In this document: positions 18,859 through 29,417 of the stretch, piece after piece
Layout of the letters: each line of letters opens with the position of its first letter
How positions within the stretch are numbered: position 1 is the first letter of the stretch
Source of the DNA: Streptococcus cristatus
GTDB taxonomy: Bacteria > Bacillota > Bacilli > Lactobacillales > Streptococcaceae
Length of the DNA: 37,097 nt
Direction: 5' to 3'
NCBI RefSeq assembly: GCF_001578775.1
Contig: NZ_KQ969062.1
Span: 700,797-737,893 of the forward strand
Translations under genes and position numbers: made by a program
The notes under the pieces: model-generated
The model's database searches: none
What the model was told of the DNA's origin: nothing
The model's input: only the letters and a program-made list of their open reading frames with translations

Positions 18859-18877
18859 TTTCGGCTAAGATTTTTAT
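18848..18877 (+). terminator. Intrinsic terminator after the SepM-like gene
   Basis: AATCTTAG pairs with CTAAGATT around TTTCGG, flanked by A-rich and T-rich runs. The stop codon TAG lies in the left arm. Confidence 0.85.
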
Positions 18878-18974
18878 CTTTTAGAGACGAACGAAGGGTG
18901 TTTTTTATTAAATCGTCTGACTTTTTACAGAAAGATCTTTTTCTTCTGAAAAAATATAAATTCCCCTTGTTTTG

Positions 18975-18983
18975 TGATAAAAT
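18975..18983 (+). promoter_or_regulatory. Promoter of yutD-rlmN-vanZ
   Basis: TGA followed by TAAAAT (18978-18983), an extended -10, 37 nt before the yutD-like ATG. No strong -35 is seen. Confidence 0.45.
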
Positions 18984-19020
18984 AATATGAAGTAAGATAG
19001 ATGAATGACAAAGGATAGGT

Positions 19021-19584
19021 ATGCGTAAAGAGATTTCACCTGAGTTGTATAATTACAATAAATTCCCCGGCCCAGAATTTAAGCAAATGGGCAGCAAGAT
19101 AGTTGCAGAAAAATTTGAGTTTGAATTGGTGGAGAATTATAAAGAGGCCTTTGACTTGACGGCCTTTCACCAACGCTTTTCAGAAATTTTGAACAAATTT
19201 GACTATATTGTCGGAGACTGGGGCAATGAACAGTTGCGATTGCGCGGTTTTTATCGGGATGAGAAAGCCAAGGAAAATGCAGAGAAAATCAGCCGTTTGC
19301 AAGACTATCTGCTAGAGTATTGTAATTATGGCTGCGCCTATTTTGTTTTGGAAAATGCTCAGCCAAGACGGGCCGCCTTTGACAAAAAATCCCACCATAA
19401 GAGAAAATCGGATGGCAAAAATCATCCAGAAATTTCTAGGGAACGTGGCTCTAAAAAAACGAAGGATGAGCAGAAAAAACATCGTCCAAAGGCAAACAAG
19501 AACAAACAACAGAAACAAGGCAAACAGGCAAAGCAAGCGGCATCTAGCCAATCGCAGCGCCATTTTGTCATTCGTCAGAAATAA
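19021..19584 (+). CDS. YutD family (DUF1027) protein
   Basis: Residues 1-about 105 match the YutD-like domain (YNKFPGPEF, FDYIVGDWGNEQLRLRGFY, YLLEYCNYGCAYFVL). Its function is unknown. Residues about 120-187 form an extremely basic tail rich in Lys, Gln, Asn and Ser, ending HFVIRQK. Such a tail often indicates RNA or ribosome association (inference). AAGGATAGG precedes the ATG. The gene ends 9 nt before rlmN, which modifies rRNA and tRNA and is a usual neighbour. Confidence 0.85.
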   Translation: MRKEISPELYNYNKFPGPEFKQMGSKIVAEKFEFELVENYKEAFDLTAFHQRFSEILNKFDYIVGDWGNEQLRLRGFYRDEKAKENAEKISRLQDYLLEYCNYGCAYFVLENAQPRRAAFDKKSHHKRKSDGKNHPEISRERGSKKTKDEQKKHRPKANKNKQQKQGKQAKQAASSQSQRHFVIRQK

Positions 19585-19593
19585 AGGAGAGAC

Positions 19594-20682
19594 ATGAAAC
19601 CATCGATTTATAGCTTAACGCGAGAAGAAATGATTGAATGGGCAGAAGCTCAGGGAGAAAAGAAATTCCGAGCAGATCAAATCTGGGAATGGCTCTACCG
19701 TAAACGTGTCCAGTCATTTGAAGAAATGACCAACCTATCCAAGGACTTGATTGCTAAGCTCAATGATCAGTTTGTTGTCAATCCGCTTAAACAGCGCATT
19801 GTCCAAGAGTCGGCTGACGGTACGGTCAAGTACCTCTTTGAACTACCGGACGGTATGCTGATTGAGACGGTGCTCATGCGCCAGCACTACGGACTTTCTG
19901 TCTGTGTGACCACCCAAGTTGGCTGCAATATCGGCTGTACTTTCTGTGCTTCTGGCTTGATTAAAAAGCAACGTGACCTTAATAATGGTGAGATTGTTGC
20001 GCAGATTATGTTGGTGCAGAAGTATTTTGACGAGCGTGGTCAGGACGAGCGGGTCAGCCACATCGTCGTTATGGGAATCGGCGAGCCTTTCGATAATTAT
20101 AAGAATGTCTTGAAGTTTGTCCGGACGGTCAATGATGATAAAGGTTTGGCCATCGGTGCTCGCCATATCACGGTTTCAACTTCAGGGCTGGCTCATAAGA
20201 TCCGTGACTTTGCCAATGAAGGTGTGCAGGTCAATCTAGCTGTTTCACTGCACGCACCCAACAATGAACTGCGTTCTAGTATCATGAAAATCAACCGTGC
20301 CTTTCCGATTGAGAAGCTCTTTGCGGCCATTGAATATTATATCGAAACCACCAACCGCCGGGTGACCTTTGAATACATCATGCTCAATGAAGTCAATGAC
20401 GGGGTAGAGCAGGCCAAAGAATTGGCAGAATTGCTGAAAAACATCAAGAAATTATCTTATGTCAATCTCATTCCTTACAACCCCGTTAGCGAACACGACC
20501 AATACAGCCGCAGTCCCAAAGAGCGCGTGATGGCCTTCTATGACACCCTCAAGAAAAACGGAGTCAACTGTGTGGTACGTCAGGAACATGGTACAGATAT
20601 TGATGCAGCTTGTGGCCAGCTGCGTTCCAATACTATGAAGCGAGATCGCGAGAAAGCATTGGTAGAAAATGTTCAGCCTTAA
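19594..20682 (+). CDS. rlmN: Dual-specificity RNA methyltransferase RlmN
   Basis: Radical-SAM enzyme that methylates C2 of A2503 in 23S rRNA and A37 in some tRNAs. The Fe-S motif C111-x3-C115-x2-C118 lies in [12 protein letters not shown], and the resolving Cys is about 340 in AACGQLRSN. The 362-residue length is normal. AAGGAGAGAC precedes the start. Its end overlaps the VanZ-family gene by 14 nt. Confidence 0.96.
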   Translation: MKPSIYSLTREEMIEWAEAQGEKKFRADQIWEWLYRKRVQSFEEMTNLSKDLIAKLNDQFVVNPLKQRIVQESADGTVKYLFELPDGMLIETVLMRQHYGLSVCVTTQVGCNIGCTFCASGLIKKQRDLNNGEIVAQIMLVQKYFDERGQDERVSHIVVMGIGEPFDNYKNVLKFVRTVNDDKGLAIGARHITVSTSGLAHKIRDFANEGVQVNLAVSLHAPNNELRSSIMKINRAFPIEKLFAAIEYYIETTNRRVTFEYIMLNEVNDGVEQAKELAELLKNIKKLSYVNLIPYNPVSEHDQYSRSPKERVMAFYDTLKKNGVNCVVRQEHGTDIDAACGQLRSNTMKRDREKALVENVQP

Positions 20683-21211
20683 AATTATTCTGACTTCAGA
20701 CGGTGAGCTGACAGCTAAGGGGCGGAAATTGCTGGTAGGAGGGAGCTGGCTTTATTTCTTGATGCTCTGCATTCTGTGCTTTATTCCTCAGGTTCCAGAG
20801 CCGGGAATGGAGACGCCAGGTATCCAGTACTTTGGCCGAGTAGTGGTTCTCTTGGTTCCTTTTAATTCCTTTGTCAATATTGGCGAAATTTCTTCTTGGA
20901 TCCAGCTTGTCAAGGTTTTTGTTCAAAATTTGGCCAATATCTTTCTGCTGTCGCCCTTAATTTTTCAATTGCTTTGGCTCTTTCCGAAATTGCGGAAGAC
21001 AAAAAAGGTTGTATGGTTGAGCTTTGAGATGAGTCTGTCTATCGAAGTGACTCAGATTTTGCTGGACCTTCTTATTAACGCCAATCGAGTCTTTGAGATT
21101 GATGATCTCTGGACCAACACTTTGGGTGGATACTTGGCTTGGCGGGCATTTCAACTTGGTCAGAAAATCTGGAAAAATCGTCAAGACGACGTTTTCAAGG
21201 CAGATGAGTGA
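20669..21211 (+). CDS. VanZ family membrane protein
   Basis: A 180-residue protein with four hydrophobic segments (about 22-42, 60-78, 88-108, 118-138). It carries VanZ-type features: PFNSF in the second segment, the [11 protein letters not shown] helix, and the [14 protein letters not shown] motif. VanZ proteins are linked to low-level glycopeptide resistance or envelope function in some species, but the role in streptococci is unknown. Translation is coupled to rlmN by a 14-nt overlap. Confidence 0.85.
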   Translation: MFSLKIILTSDGELTAKGRKLLVGGSWLYFLMLCILCFIPQVPEPGMETPGIQYFGRVVVLLVPFNSFVNIGEISSWIQLVKVFVQNLANIFLLSPLIFQLLWLFPKLRKTKKVVWLSFEMSLSIEVTQILLDLLINANRVFEIDDLWTNTLGGYLAWRAFQLGQKIWKNRQDDVFKADE

Positions 21212-21251
21212 AGAAAAAGTTCGGATTTAGAATAAAAAATTAAATTTTTTC

Positions 21252-21280
21252 TTGACAAGAAAAAAGGAAAGGCCTATAAT
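21252..21280 (+). promoter_or_regulatory. Consensus sigma-A promoter of the first Trp T-box
   Basis: TTGACA (21252-21257), exactly 17 nt, TATAAT (21275-21280): a perfect consensus. It is the only strong promoter seen ahead of both Trp T-boxes. Confidence 0.92.
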
Positions 21281-21286
21281 GAAATA

Positions 21287-21542
21287 AATCATCAGAAAAG
21301 TAATAATTTTTTCTACTTTCAGGGAGCCTGTGGTTGGTGGAAACAGGCAGTGGAAGATTATGAAGTGGGCTGATGCAAAAAAATGAATTTGAAACAATAA
21401 AAATTCGGTGAGCACACCTTACAGTGCGACTTGTTGTTAGACAAGGCAGAGACATGGAGGCAGTCTATACTTTTCTCCATAATTGAGGTGGCACCGCGAT
21501 TTTACGCCCTCACACAGAGTTTTTCTGTGTGTGGGTTTTTGT
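21287..21542 (+). ncRNA. T-box riboswitch 1 sensing tRNA-Trp
   Basis: Stem I is closed by CATCAG with CTGATG. The candidate specifier TGG (21366-21368) lies in GAAGTGGGCTGATG. The T-box sequence GAGGTGGCACCGCG (21485-21498) has bulge UGGC (21489-21492), matching a GCCA 3' end as in tRNA-Trp. The stem I sequence is clearly homologous to that of the second T-box at 22763. It should switch on the downstream TrpB paralogue when tRNA-Trp is uncharged. Confidence 0.93.
21507..21541 (+). terminator. Regulated terminator of Trp T-box 1
   Basis: CCCTCACACAG pairs with CTGTGTGTGGG (one mismatch), followed by TTTTTG. Confidence 0.88.
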
Positions 21543-21575
21543 TTTGCTTGAAAATAAAGAAAAGAGGAAATCAAG

Positions 21576-22757
21576 ATGACAGAAACTAAAGGATATTTTG
21601 GACAATTCGGCGGCTCCTTTGTACCAGAGCCTATCCAGGCCTTGCTGGATGAATTGGAAGCGACTTTTGAGAAGTACAAGGATGACCCAGAATTTTTAAA
21701 TGAATACCGACATTATTTGGCGGATTATTCAGGCCGGGAGACTCCGCTCTATTACGCAGAAAGTCTGACCCAGCATCTGGGTGGAGCTAAGATTTATCTG
21801 AAGCGGGAAGATCTCAATCATCTGGGCTCCCATAAGCTTAATAATGTTTTGGGACAGATTCTTCTAGCTAAGCGGATGGGCAAGACCCGAGTCATCGCTG
21901 AAACTGGAGCTGGTCAGCATGGTGTGGCAACTGCGGCAGCTGCAGCTAAGTTTGGTATGAAGTGCGATGTTTACATGGGTGCAGAGGATGTAGAACGCCA
22001 GCGCCTCAATGTCTTCCGCATGGAAATGATGGGAGCGACTGTTCACGCTGTGGAAACGGGAACGAAAACCCTCAAGGATGCAGTGGATGCGGCCTTTGGA
22101 GCTTGGATGAGTGATTTGGAAGCCTTCTATGTTTTGGGTTCTGCTGTCGGTCCTCACCCTTATCCGACGATTGTTCATGAGTTCCAAAAGGTGATCAGTG
22201 AAGAATCTCGCCGTCAGATTTTGGACAAGGAAGGCCGCTTGCCAAACTATGTCATTGCCTGCGTAGGTGGCGGCTCCAATGCTATCGGCGCCTTCTCTCA
22301 GTATGTGGCAGATGAAGAAGTCAAGCTGGTTGGTGTTGAAGCAGCCGGGCGTGGTCTTGATACAGACCAGCACGCAGCTACCATGACCAAGGGAAGTGTC
22401 GGAGTAGTGGATGGTATGAAGACTTACGCTGTCTTTGCTGAAGATGGGCAGATAGCGCCGGTTTACTCGATTTCAGCAGGCTTGGACTATCCTGGAGTTG
22501 GTCCTGAACATGCTTTCTTTAAAGATTCTGGTCGAGTAGAATACGTGGCAGCGACAGATGATGAAGCTGTGGATGCCTTGCTTCTCTTGACACAAAAGGA
22601 AGGAATTTTGCCGGCGATCGAAAGCTCTCACGCTATTGCTGAAGCCATCAAGCGAGCGCCGCAATTGCCATCTGACCAAATTATTATTATCAATGTATCC
22701 GGTCGTGGAGACAAGGATGTGGCAGCCATTGCTGACTATCTAGAAAAACGAAAATAA
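21576..22757 (+). CDS. Stand-alone tryptophan synthase beta-chain paralogue
   Basis: This 393-residue PLP protein is of the TrpB1 type and keeps the catalytic set in standard numbering: Lys87 (SHKLNN), Glu109 in ETGAGQHG, the phosphate loop [19 protein letters not shown] and SGRGDKD. It differs from the operon TrpB at the active-site lysine segment ([11 protein letters not shown] against [11 protein letters not shown]). It stands outside trpEGDCFBA with no trpA beside it, under its own Trp T-box. It probably condenses indole with serine; whether it pairs with TrpA or uses free indole is open. AGAGGA (21563-21568) supports the start. Confidence 0.9.
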   Translation: MTETKGYFGQFGGSFVPEPIQALLDELEATFEKYKDDPEFLNEYRHYLADYSGRETPLYYAESLTQHLGGAKIYLKREDLNHLGSHKLNNVLGQILLAKRMGKTRVIAETGAGQHGVATAAAAAKFGMKCDVYMGAEDVERQRLNVFRMEMMGATVHAVETGTKTLKDAVDAAFGAWMSDLEAFYVLGSAVGPHPYPTIVHEFQKVISEESRRQILDKEGRLPNYVIACVGGGSNAIGAFSQYVADEEVKLVGVEAAGRGLDTDQHAATMTKGSVGVVDGMKTYAVFAEDGQIAPVYSISAGLDYPGVGPEHAFFKDSGRVEYVAATDDEAVDALLLLTQKEGILPAIESSHAIAEAIKRAPQLPSDQIIIINVSGRGDKDVAAIADYLEKRK

Positions 22758-22762
22758 AATAC

Positions 22763-23044
22763 CCAGCAGAAGAGTAGTAATATCTCTCCTTTCAGAGAGT
22801 CTGTGGTTGCTGTAAACAGGTAGGAGAAGTTATGAAATGGGCTGCTGGAGTCAAAATTTTGTCCATTAGTTGAACTTTTATTACTTTGTTAGCATGCTTT
22901 GCTGTAAACCATTATGCTGACTTGTACTAAAAGGGATCTAAACGACTGTAAATAGGTAAATGAGATGTGGAGCCTAAAAACTCCATAACTGAGGTGGCAC
23001 CGCGATGATACGCCCTCACAGGATGAACTGTGCGGGCGTTTTTC
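22763..23044 (+). ncRNA. T-box riboswitch 2 sensing tRNA-Trp (trp operon leader)
   Basis: CCCAGCAG pairs with CTGCTGG at the base of stem I. The candidate specifier TGG (22838-22840) lies in GAAATGGGCTGCTGG. The T-box GAGGTGGCACCGCG (22991-23004) has bulge UGGC (22995-22998). It begins only about 5 nt after the stop of the TrpB paralogue, and no promoter with a sensible start point is visible. It is therefore probably transcribed by readthrough from T-box 1, placing two tRNA-Trp sensors in series ahead of trpE. Confidence 0.93.
23010..23043 (+). terminator. Regulated terminator of Trp T-box 2
   Basis: ACGCCC-T-CACAG pairs with CTGTG-C-GGGCGT, followed by five T. The 117 nt between it and trpE hold no further recognised element. 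Confidence 0.88.
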
Positions 23045-23160
23045 TGTAGTTTTAGAGCAAGTTCTGACAGCGAACTGGCGCTATCTGTTCTTGTGAAATG
23101 TAGTCATGGCTAGCGAATTGCTCCTACCTATACCCTTCTGATTAAATAGAAAGAAAGATT

Positions 23161-24519
23161 ATGCAAAAGATTTTACCAGCTGATATTTTATCGCCGATTC
23201 TGGCTTACATGCGGATTCAGGGCGACCACAAGGTGATTTTGGAAAGTATTCCGAGAGATAGCGAGACGGCTCGCTTTTCTATCCTAGCCTATAATCCAGT
23301 CTTTGAAGTCCGCTATGAAAATGGCCAGTTAACAAAGAACGGACAAGTAATTGAGGCAGAGCCATTGGACTATCTGCATGAGTTGGCAGTAAAAAAAGAT
23401 CATCATTCAGACCTGCCTTTTGGCGGTGGAGCCATCGGTTTTGTCGGTTACGATATGATTTCCCTCTATGAGGAGATTGGCCAGATTCCAGCTGATGTGA
23501 TTGGAACGCCGGATATGCACTTTTTCGTTTATGAGAGTTACATGGTTTTTGACCATAAAAAAGATAAGGTCTATATCGTTGAGGAGGCACTCTACAGTGA
23601 TAGAAGCGAAGCAGAATTAGCTGCTAGTCTGGAGTGTATCATGGCTGAGCTGGTGCAGCCTGCGGTAGATGAATTTTCACCGCTGGAACTGTCCAGTTTG
23701 AACTTCCAGAGCCACATCGAGCAGGCAGCTTTTGAAAAAATGGTGGAAGAAGCGCGCAGCTTGATTCGGCAGGGAGACATGTTCCAATGTGTACTCAGTC
23801 AGCGTTTTTCAGTGGAGTATTCTGGTAGACCGCTGGATTACTATCGCAATCTGCGTGTGACCAACCCTTCCAACTATCTCTACTTTTATGACTTCGGGGA
23901 TTATCAGATTATCGGGGCCAGTCCAGAAAGTCTGGTGTCTGTCAAGCAAGGGCAGGTCACGACCAATCCTATTGCTGGTACTAGACCGCGCGGGCAGGAT
24001 GAAAGAGAAGATAAAGTCTTGGCGAAGGAGTTGCTGGCTGACGAGAAGGAAGTGGCTGAGCACCGCATGTTAGTTGATTTGGGGCGTAATGATATCGGTA
24101 AAATTGCCCAGAATAACAGCGTGGAAGTCACTAAGTACATGGAAGTGGAGTATTTCCGCTATGTCATGCATCTGACCAGCGTGGTCCGTGGTCAGCTTCT
24201 GCCCCAACTGACAGCCATGGATGCGCTCAAGTCCACCTTGCCGGCCGGTACCGTCTCGGGCGCGCCTAAGATTCGAGCTATGAAGCGAATTTATGAGTTG
24301 GAGCAGGAAAAACGTGGCGTTTATGCGGGGGCTATCGGCTATCTGTCTGCGACAGGGGATATGGATTTTGCCATTGCTATACGCACCATGATTTTGAAAA
24401 ATGGTAGAGCTTACGTTCAAGCTGGAGCGGGTATTGTTTATGACTCGATTCCTGCTAATGAATACCAAGAAACCATCAATAAGGCCAAATCAATGACCAA
24501 GATAGGAGAAATGCAATGA
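23161..24519 (+). CDS. trpE: Anthranilate synthase component I
   Basis: Chorismate-binding subunit (452 residues). With TrpG-supplied ammonia it makes anthranilate. The tryptophan feedback element LES lies near residues 38-40 (VILESIPRDSE). The chorismate domain has GDMFQCVLSQRF, IAGTRPRG, SGAPKIRAM and GAGIVYDSIP. It is the first gene of trpEGDCFBA, controlled by the Trp T-box. Its stop overlaps the trpG start (ATGA). Confidence 0.96.
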   Translation: MQKILPADILSPILAYMRIQGDHKVILESIPRDSETARFSILAYNPVFEVRYENGQLTKNGQVIEAEPLDYLHELAVKKDHHSDLPFGGGAIGFVGYDMISLYEEIGQIPADVIGTPDMHFFVYESYMVFDHKKDKVYIVEEALYSDRSEAELAASLECIMAELVQPAVDEFSPLELSSLNFQSHIEQAAFEKMVEEARSLIRQGDMFQCVLSQRFSVEYSGRPLDYYRNLRVTNPSNYLYFYDFGDYQIIGASPESLVSVKQGQVTTNPIAGTRPRGQDEREDKVLAKELLADEKEVAEHRMLVDLGRNDIGKIAQNNSVEVTKYMEVEYFRYVMHLTSVVRGQLLPQLTAMDALKSTLPAGTVSGAPKIRAMKRIYELEQEKRGVYAGAIGYLSATGDMDFAIAIRTMILKNGRAYVQAGAGIVYDSIPANEYQETINKAKSMTKIGEMQ

Positions 24520-25079
24520 TTTTACTAATTGATAATTATGATTCTTTTACTTACAATCTAGCTCAGTATATCGGTAATTTCGCAGACGTTAAGGTCTTGC
24601 GAAATGATGATGCAGGCCTTTATCAAGCAGCAGAAGAAGCGGATGCCTTGGTTCTGTCTCCGGGTCCAGGCTGGCCAGCAGATGCAGGACGGATGGAGGA
24701 AGTTATCCGTGATTTTACTGGTAAAAAGCCGATATTGGGGATTTGCTTGGGGCACCAAGCCATTGCAGAAGTATTTGGCGGAAAGCTAGGTTTGGCTCCC
24801 AAGGTCATGCACGGCAAGCAAAGTATTCTGCGCTTTGAGGGAAAATCTCCAATTTATCAAGGAATAGAGGATGGGCAGCCGGTCATGCGCTATCATTCGA
24901 TTTTGATTGAGGAGATGCCGGAGGATTTTGAAGTTACGGCTCGAGCGACTGATGACAACTCAATCATGGCTATCCAGCACAAGAGCCTGCCTATTTATGG
25001 TTTTCAGTATCATCCAGAAAGTATTGGCACGCCGGATGGCTTGTCGTCCATCAAAAATTTCATCGACTTAGTAAAATAG
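24516..25079 (+). CDS. trpG: Anthranilate synthase component II (glutamine amidotransferase)
   Basis: Class-I glutamine amidotransferase of 187 residues. The catalytic Cys lies in [11 protein letters not shown] (about 79) and the His-Glu pair in YHPESIGT. It opens with the typical [15 protein letters not shown]. It could also serve p-aminobenzoate synthesis, as in bacilli, but the operon points to tryptophan. It overlaps trpE by 4 nt and lies 10 nt before trpD. Confidence 0.95.
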   Translation: MILLIDNYDSFTYNLAQYIGNFADVKVLRNDDAGLYQAAEEADALVLSPGPGWPADAGRMEEVIRDFTGKKPILGICLGHQAIAEVFGGKLGLAPKVMHGKQSILRFEGKSPIYQGIEDGQPVMRYHSILIEEMPEDFEVTARATDDNSIMAIQHKSLPIYGFQYHPESIGTPDGLSSIKNFIDLVK

Positions 25080-25089
25080 GGGAAGAATT

Positions 25090-26094
25090 ATGAAAGAAAT
25101 TATTGCAAAACTAGCAGATTTTAAGGATTTAAGCAGCTCCGAAGTGTCAGATGTGCTAGAACGCATCGTTACTAGAAGAGTAACGGAAACACAAATTGCA
25201 GCCTTTTTGCTGGCTCTCAAGATGAAAGGGGAAACAGTAGAGGAACGGACGGCTTTGGCTCAGGCTATGCGAGGCCATACTCCGCAGATCCCTACAAAAA
25301 TTCGCACAGCCATGGACAATTGTGGAACTGGTGGTGACAGATCATTTAGTTTCAATGTTTCGACCACAGCGGCCTTCGTATTAGCAGGTGGTGGGATCAA
25401 GATGGCTAAGCACGGCAATCGATCCATTACCTCTAAATCAGGTTCGGCTGATGTTTTAGAAGCTTTAGGGATTAACCTAAACATGGATACAGCCAGCTTG
25501 GGTAAGGTCTTTGATCAGACGGGGATAGTCTTTCTTTTTGCTAAGAACCTTCATCCAGCTATGAAATATATCATGCCAGCTCGTCTCAGTCTAGGTGTTC
25601 CCACTATCATGAACCTAACTGGTCCGCTCATCCATCCCATGAGTCTGGAAACCCAGCTTTTGGGCACCAGTCGACCGGATATGCTAGAGAGTACGGCAGA
25701 GGTTTTGAAAAACATGGGGCGCAAACGCGCAGTGGTCGTGTCGGGTCCAGATGGCCTGGACGAGGCCGGTCTTCATGGTCGTACCCAGTACGCTTTGCTG
25801 GCAGATGGGGAGATCAGCCTGCACAGCTTTCTACCGTCAGACATTGGCATGGAAGAAATTCCTCTTGAAGCAATTCGTGGAGGTAATGCCAAAGAAAATG
25901 CAGATATTCTGGTATCTGTCCTGCAAAATCAAGCCAGCCCTTATCTGGAAATGACAGTTCTGAATGCAGGTCTAGGCTTCTTTGCTAATGGGAAAACAGA
26001 AAGCATAGAAGATGGAATAGCTTTGGCTCGCCAAGTGATTGCTAGCGGAGCAGCATATGAAAAACTCAAGCAACTACAGGAGTATCAAAAATGA
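25090..26094 (+). CDS. trpD: Anthranilate phosphoribosyltransferase
   Basis: Joins anthranilate to PRPP. The 334 residues include the PRPP-binding CGTGGD near 78-83, [33 protein letters not shown] and GPDGLDE. GGGGAAGAA precedes the ATG. Its stop overlaps the trpC start by 4 nt. Confidence 0.96.
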   Translation: MKEIIAKLADFKDLSSSEVSDVLERIVTRRVTETQIAAFLLALKMKGETVEERTALAQAMRGHTPQIPTKIRTAMDNCGTGGDRSFSFNVSTTAAFVLAGGGIKMAKHGNRSITSKSGSADVLEALGINLNMDTASLGKVFDQTGIVFLFAKNLHPAMKYIMPARLSLGVPTIMNLTGPLIHPMSLETQLLGTSRPDMLESTAEVLKNMGRKRAVVVSGPDGLDEAGLHGRTQYALLADGEISLHSFLPSDIGMEEIPLEAIRGGNAKENADILVSVLQNQASPYLEMTVLNAGLGFFANGKTESIEDGIALARQVIASGAAYEKLKQLQEYQK

Positions 26095-26858
26095 GCAAAG
26101 AATTTCTCCCGACCATTCTAAAGCAAAAAGAGCAGGAAGTGGCGGCCATATCTTATGAAGAGCTGCAACCTCTGCGCTCGACCTATTCCCTCTATGAGTA
26201 TCTCAAAAACCACCCTCAAGAGCTGCAGCTGATTGCTGAGGTCAAAAAAGCCAGCCCCAGTCTGGGAGATATTAATCTCGGTGTGGATATTGTGGAGCAA
26301 GCCCGCACTTATGAACGATGCGGTGCAGCTATGATTTCGGTCCTGACAGATGAGATTTTCTTCAAAGGACATCTGGATTACCTGAGAGAGATTTCCAGTC
26401 AAGTGACCATTCCAACCCTCAATAAGGACTTTATCATTGATGAGAAGCAGATTGTTCGCGCTCGTAATGCCGGAGCGACAGTTATTCTTCTGATTGTGGC
26501 TGCCTTGTCTGAAAAGCGGCTGCAAGAACTCTATGATTTTGCGACGGGTATAGGCTTGGAAGTTTTGGTCGAAACCCATAATCTGGCGGAGCTGGAAATT
26601 GCCCATAGAATAGGAGCTCGGATAATTGGTGTCAATAACCGCAATCTAGTCACTTTTGAGACAGATATCAATACAAGTCTTCAGCTATCTGCCCATTTCA
26701 AAGATGACAGGGTTTACGTATCAGAGTCCGCTCTTTTCAGCAAGGAAGATGCTGAGCTAGTAGCTCCTTATTTCCATGCGGTTTTAGTCGGAACAGCCCT
26801 GATGCAAGCTGAGAATGTGGCAGAAAAGATTAAGGAGCTGAAAATTGACAAAGGTTAA
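26091..26858 (+). CDS. trpC: Indole-3-glycerol phosphate synthase
   Basis: TIM barrel closing the indole ring (255 residues). Catalytic lysine segments AEVKKASPS and NKDFII are present, as are the Glu motif LVETH and IGVNNRNL. The usual SESGI reads SESAL here. It overlaps trpF by 14 nt. Confidence 0.95.
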   Translation: MSKEFLPTILKQKEQEVAAISYEELQPLRSTYSLYEYLKNHPQELQLIAEVKKASPSLGDINLGVDIVEQARTYERCGAAMISVLTDEIFFKGHLDYLREISSQVTIPTLNKDFIIDEKQIVRARNAGATVILLIVAALSEKRLQELYDFATGIGLEVLVETHNLAELEIAHRIGARIIGVNNRNLVTFETDINTSLQLSAHFKDDRVYVSESALFSKEDAELVAPYFHAVLVGTALMQAENVAEKIKELKIDKG

Positions 26859-27432
26859 GATTTGCGGCTTATCAACGGCCAGCGCTGTGGAAACGGCATG
26901 CCAGGCTGGTGCAGATTACATTGGCTTTGTCTTTGCTGAGAGCCGTCGGAGGGTTAGTTTGGAGCAAGCTCAGAAGCTAGCTGCCTTGGTGCCGCCTGCT
27001 GTCCGAAAGGTAGGAGTTTTTGTCTCTCCGAGCTTGGCAGAGCTGCAGGAAGCTATTTCAGAGGCAAATCTCGATTTGGTGCAGATTCATGGCGATTTTA
27101 ATGAAGAGCTCCTGACTCAGGTTGGCCGACCGGTTATTCGAGCTTATCAGGTCAAGGGTGCGTTAAAAGGAGTCAGCCAACAAGCGGACTACCTGCTCTT
27201 TGATGCCCCTCTTGCCGGTAGTGGTCAGACCTTTGACTGGCAAGCTTTTAATAAAGGTCAAATCCACCAGCCCTTCTTTATCGCCGGTGGTTTGAATGCA
27301 GGAAATGTCCGAGAAGCGATTCAGCACTTCGCTCCTTACGCAGTTGATGTCTCAAGCGGTGTTGAGACTGACGGCCAGAAGGACTTAGAAAAGATAAAAG
27401 AATTTATAGAAAGAGTGAAACATGGCATATAA
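26845..27432 (+). CDS. trpF: Phosphoribosylanthranilate isomerase (TTG start)
   Basis: Small TIM barrel (195 residues) performing the Amadori step. The general base Cys is in KICGLS and the Asp in [10 protein letters not shown]. The start is TTG, set by AAGGAG (26832-26837) 7 nt upstream and by the family N-terminus. It begins inside trpC and overlaps trpB by 11 nt. The weak start codon may lower its yield relative to its neighbours. Confidence 0.94.
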   Translation: MTKVKICGLSTASAVETACQAGADYIGFVFAESRRRVSLEQAQKLAALVPPAVRKVGVFVSPSLAELQEAISEANLDLVQIHGDFNEELLTQVGRPVIRAYQVKGALKGVSQQADYLLFDAPLAGSGQTFDWQAFNKGQIHQPFFIAGGLNAGNVREAIQHFAPYAVDVSSGVETDGQKDLEKIKEFIERVKHGI

Positions 27433-28645
27433 TCAACCCAATCAAGAAGGATTTTACGGTGAGTTTGGTGGGCGCTTTGTTCCTGAAACACTGATGACAG
27501 CAGTTTTGGAATTGGAAAAAGCCTACCGTAAGAGTAAAAAAGACCCAGCCTTTCAGGCTGAGCTGGACGAGTTGCTGAAGCAGTATGTAGGGCGGGAGAA
27601 TCCTCTCTATTTTGCTAAAAATCTGACAGCCTATGCTGGCGGTGCTAAGATTTATCTAAAGCGGGAAGACCTCAACCATACAGGTGCTCATAAAATCAAT
27701 AATGCCCTAGGCCAGGTCCTATTAGCCAAGCGAATGGGCAAGAAGAAAATTATTGCAGAGACTGGTGCAGGTCAGCATGGAGTGGCTACCGCCACAGCTG
27801 CAGCCCTTTTCAACATGGACTGTACTATCTACATGGGAGAAGAAGATGTCAAGCGACAAGCCCTTAATGTCTTTCGGATGGAACTTCTGGGAGCTAAGGT
27901 GGAGTCAGTGACCGATGGCTCTCGAGTCCTCAAGGATGCAGTCAACGCTGCCTTGCGAGCTTGGGTGGCACAGGTCGATGATACTCACTATATTATGGGC
28001 TCAGCCTTGGGACCCCATCCTTTCCCAGAGATTGTCCGCGACTATCAGAGCGTGATTGGTCGTGAGGCCAAGCGCCAATTTGCTGAGCAAAATGCAGGTT
28101 CCTTGCCAGATGCTTTAGTGGCTTGTGTCGGCGGTGGTTCCAATGCTATTGGGCTCTTTTATCCCTTTGTAGACGATAGCACAGTGGCCATGTATGGAAC
28201 AGAAGCGGCTGGGCGGGGCGTGGATACAGATGAACACGCTGCGACCTTAACCAAGGGCCGACCAGGTGTTTTGCACGGTGCCTTGATGGATGTCTTGCAG
28301 GATGAGCAAGGCCAGATTCTGGAAGCTTTCTCTATCTCTGCCGGGCTAGACTATCCGGGCATCGGTCCTGAACATTCTCATTTTAATGCTATCAAACGCG
28401 CCACTTATGTGCCAGTCACAGATGAAGAAGCCTTGGAAGCCTTCCAGCTCCTGTCTCGCATTGAAGGAATTATCCCTGCTCTAGAGTCTAGCCACGCTAT
28501 TGCTTACGCAGTTAAGCTGGCTAAGGAGTTGGGGCCAGATAAATCAATGATTGTCTGCCTATCCGGCCGTGGTGACAAGGATGTCGTTCAGGTAAAGGAA
28601 CGCTTGGAAAGAGAAGCGGCTCAAAAAGGAGGTGCCCATGACTAA
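27422..28645 (+). CDS. trpB: Tryptophan synthase beta chain (operon copy)
   Basis: The PLP lysine is Lys91 in HTGAHKINN and the catalytic Glu is Glu113 in [27 protein letters not shown] and SGRGDKD are also present. The 407 residues carry the canonical TrpB1 sequence, in contrast to the paralogue at 21576. It overlaps trpA by 8 nt, as expected for the alpha2-beta2 synthase. Confidence 0.96.
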   Translation: MAYNQPNQEGFYGEFGGRFVPETLMTAVLELEKAYRKSKKDPAFQAELDELLKQYVGRENPLYFAKNLTAYAGGAKIYLKREDLNHTGAHKINNALGQVLLAKRMGKKKIIAETGAGQHGVATATAAALFNMDCTIYMGEEDVKRQALNVFRMELLGAKVESVTDGSRVLKDAVNAALRAWVAQVDDTHYIMGSALGPHPFPEIVRDYQSVIGREAKRQFAEQNAGSLPDALVACVGGGSNAIGLFYPFVDDSTVAMYGTEAAGRGVDTDEHAATLTKGRPGVLHGALMDVLQDEQGQILEAFSISAGLDYPGIGPEHSHFNAIKRATYVPVTDEEALEAFQLLSRIEGIIPALESSHAIAYAVKLAKELGPDKSMIVCLSGRGDKDVVQVKERLEREAAQKGGAHD

Positions 28646-29417
28646 AACACTCACTCAGCATTTAGAAGCCATCAAAAAAGCAGGAAAGGGAATTTTTCTT
28701 CCATACATCATGGCTGGTGATCACGAGAAAGGTTTAGCAGGATTAGCAGAAACTATCGCATTTTTGGAAAACTTGGGTGTGTCAGCCATTGAAATCGGCC
28801 TGCCATTTTCAGACCCTGTTGCAGATGGGCCAGTTATTGAAGAAGCCGGTCTGAGAAGTCTGGGTCATGATACGTCGGCCAAGTCTTTAATCGCAAACTT
28901 GCAGAAGCTGGACACTCAGCTGCCTCTCATCATCATGACCTACTTCAATCCTATCTTCCAGTACGGTCTCAAAGATTTTATCAAGGATTTGGCTAGGACG
29001 TCGGTTAAAGGATTGATTATTCCGGATTTGCCCTACGAGCACAGAAATTTCATCTTGCCTTTACTGGAAGATTCAGATCTTGCTCTTATTCCTTTAGTGA
29101 GCCTGACGACTGGCTTAGAACGTCAGCAGGAGTTGATTAAGGAGGCAGAAGGTTTTATCTACGCTGTAGCTATCAATGGTGTGACGGGTAAGAGCGGAAG
29201 TTACCGCAATGATTTGGACCAGCATTTGAGCAAACTCCATGATATTGCAGAGATTCCAGTGCTGACGGGTTTTGGTGTTTCAACTTTAGAGGATGTTGAC
29301 CGCTTTAATCAAGTCTCAGACGGAGTCATTGTCGGATCTAAGATTGTCAAAGCTCTTCATGAAAAGGACGCCAGCATAGCATCCTTTATCCAAGAAGCAG
29401 CAGCTTATAAGAAATAA
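28638..29417 (+). CDS. trpA: Tryptophan synthase alpha chain
   Basis: Cleaves indole-3-glycerol phosphate to indole, which is channelled to TrpB. The catalytic Glu is in EIGLPFSDP and the Asp in PVADGPV; GVTGKSG and VGSKIV are also visible. The start is ATG 28638 because AAAAGGAGGTG (28624-28634) is its ribosome-binding site. An in-frame GTG at 28632 lies inside that site and is rejected. The last 32 nt overlap the convergent cclA. Confidence 0.95.
   Translation: MTKTLTQHLEAIKKAGKGIFLPYIMAGDHEKGLAGLAETIAFLENLGVSAIEIGLPFSDPVADGPVIEEAGLRSLGHDTSAKSLIANLQKLDTQLPLIIMTYFNPIFQYGLKDFIKDLARTSVKGLIIPDLPYEHRNFILPLLEDSDLALIPLVSLTTGLERQQELIKEAEGFIYAVAINGVTGKSGSYRNDLDQHLSKLHDIAEIPVLTGFGVSTLEDVDRFNQVSDGVIVGSKIVKALHEKDASIASFIQEAAAYKK

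Noticed and set aside
28632..28637. GTG start for trpA
   Set aside because: It overlaps the Shine-Dalgarno sequence of ATG 28638.
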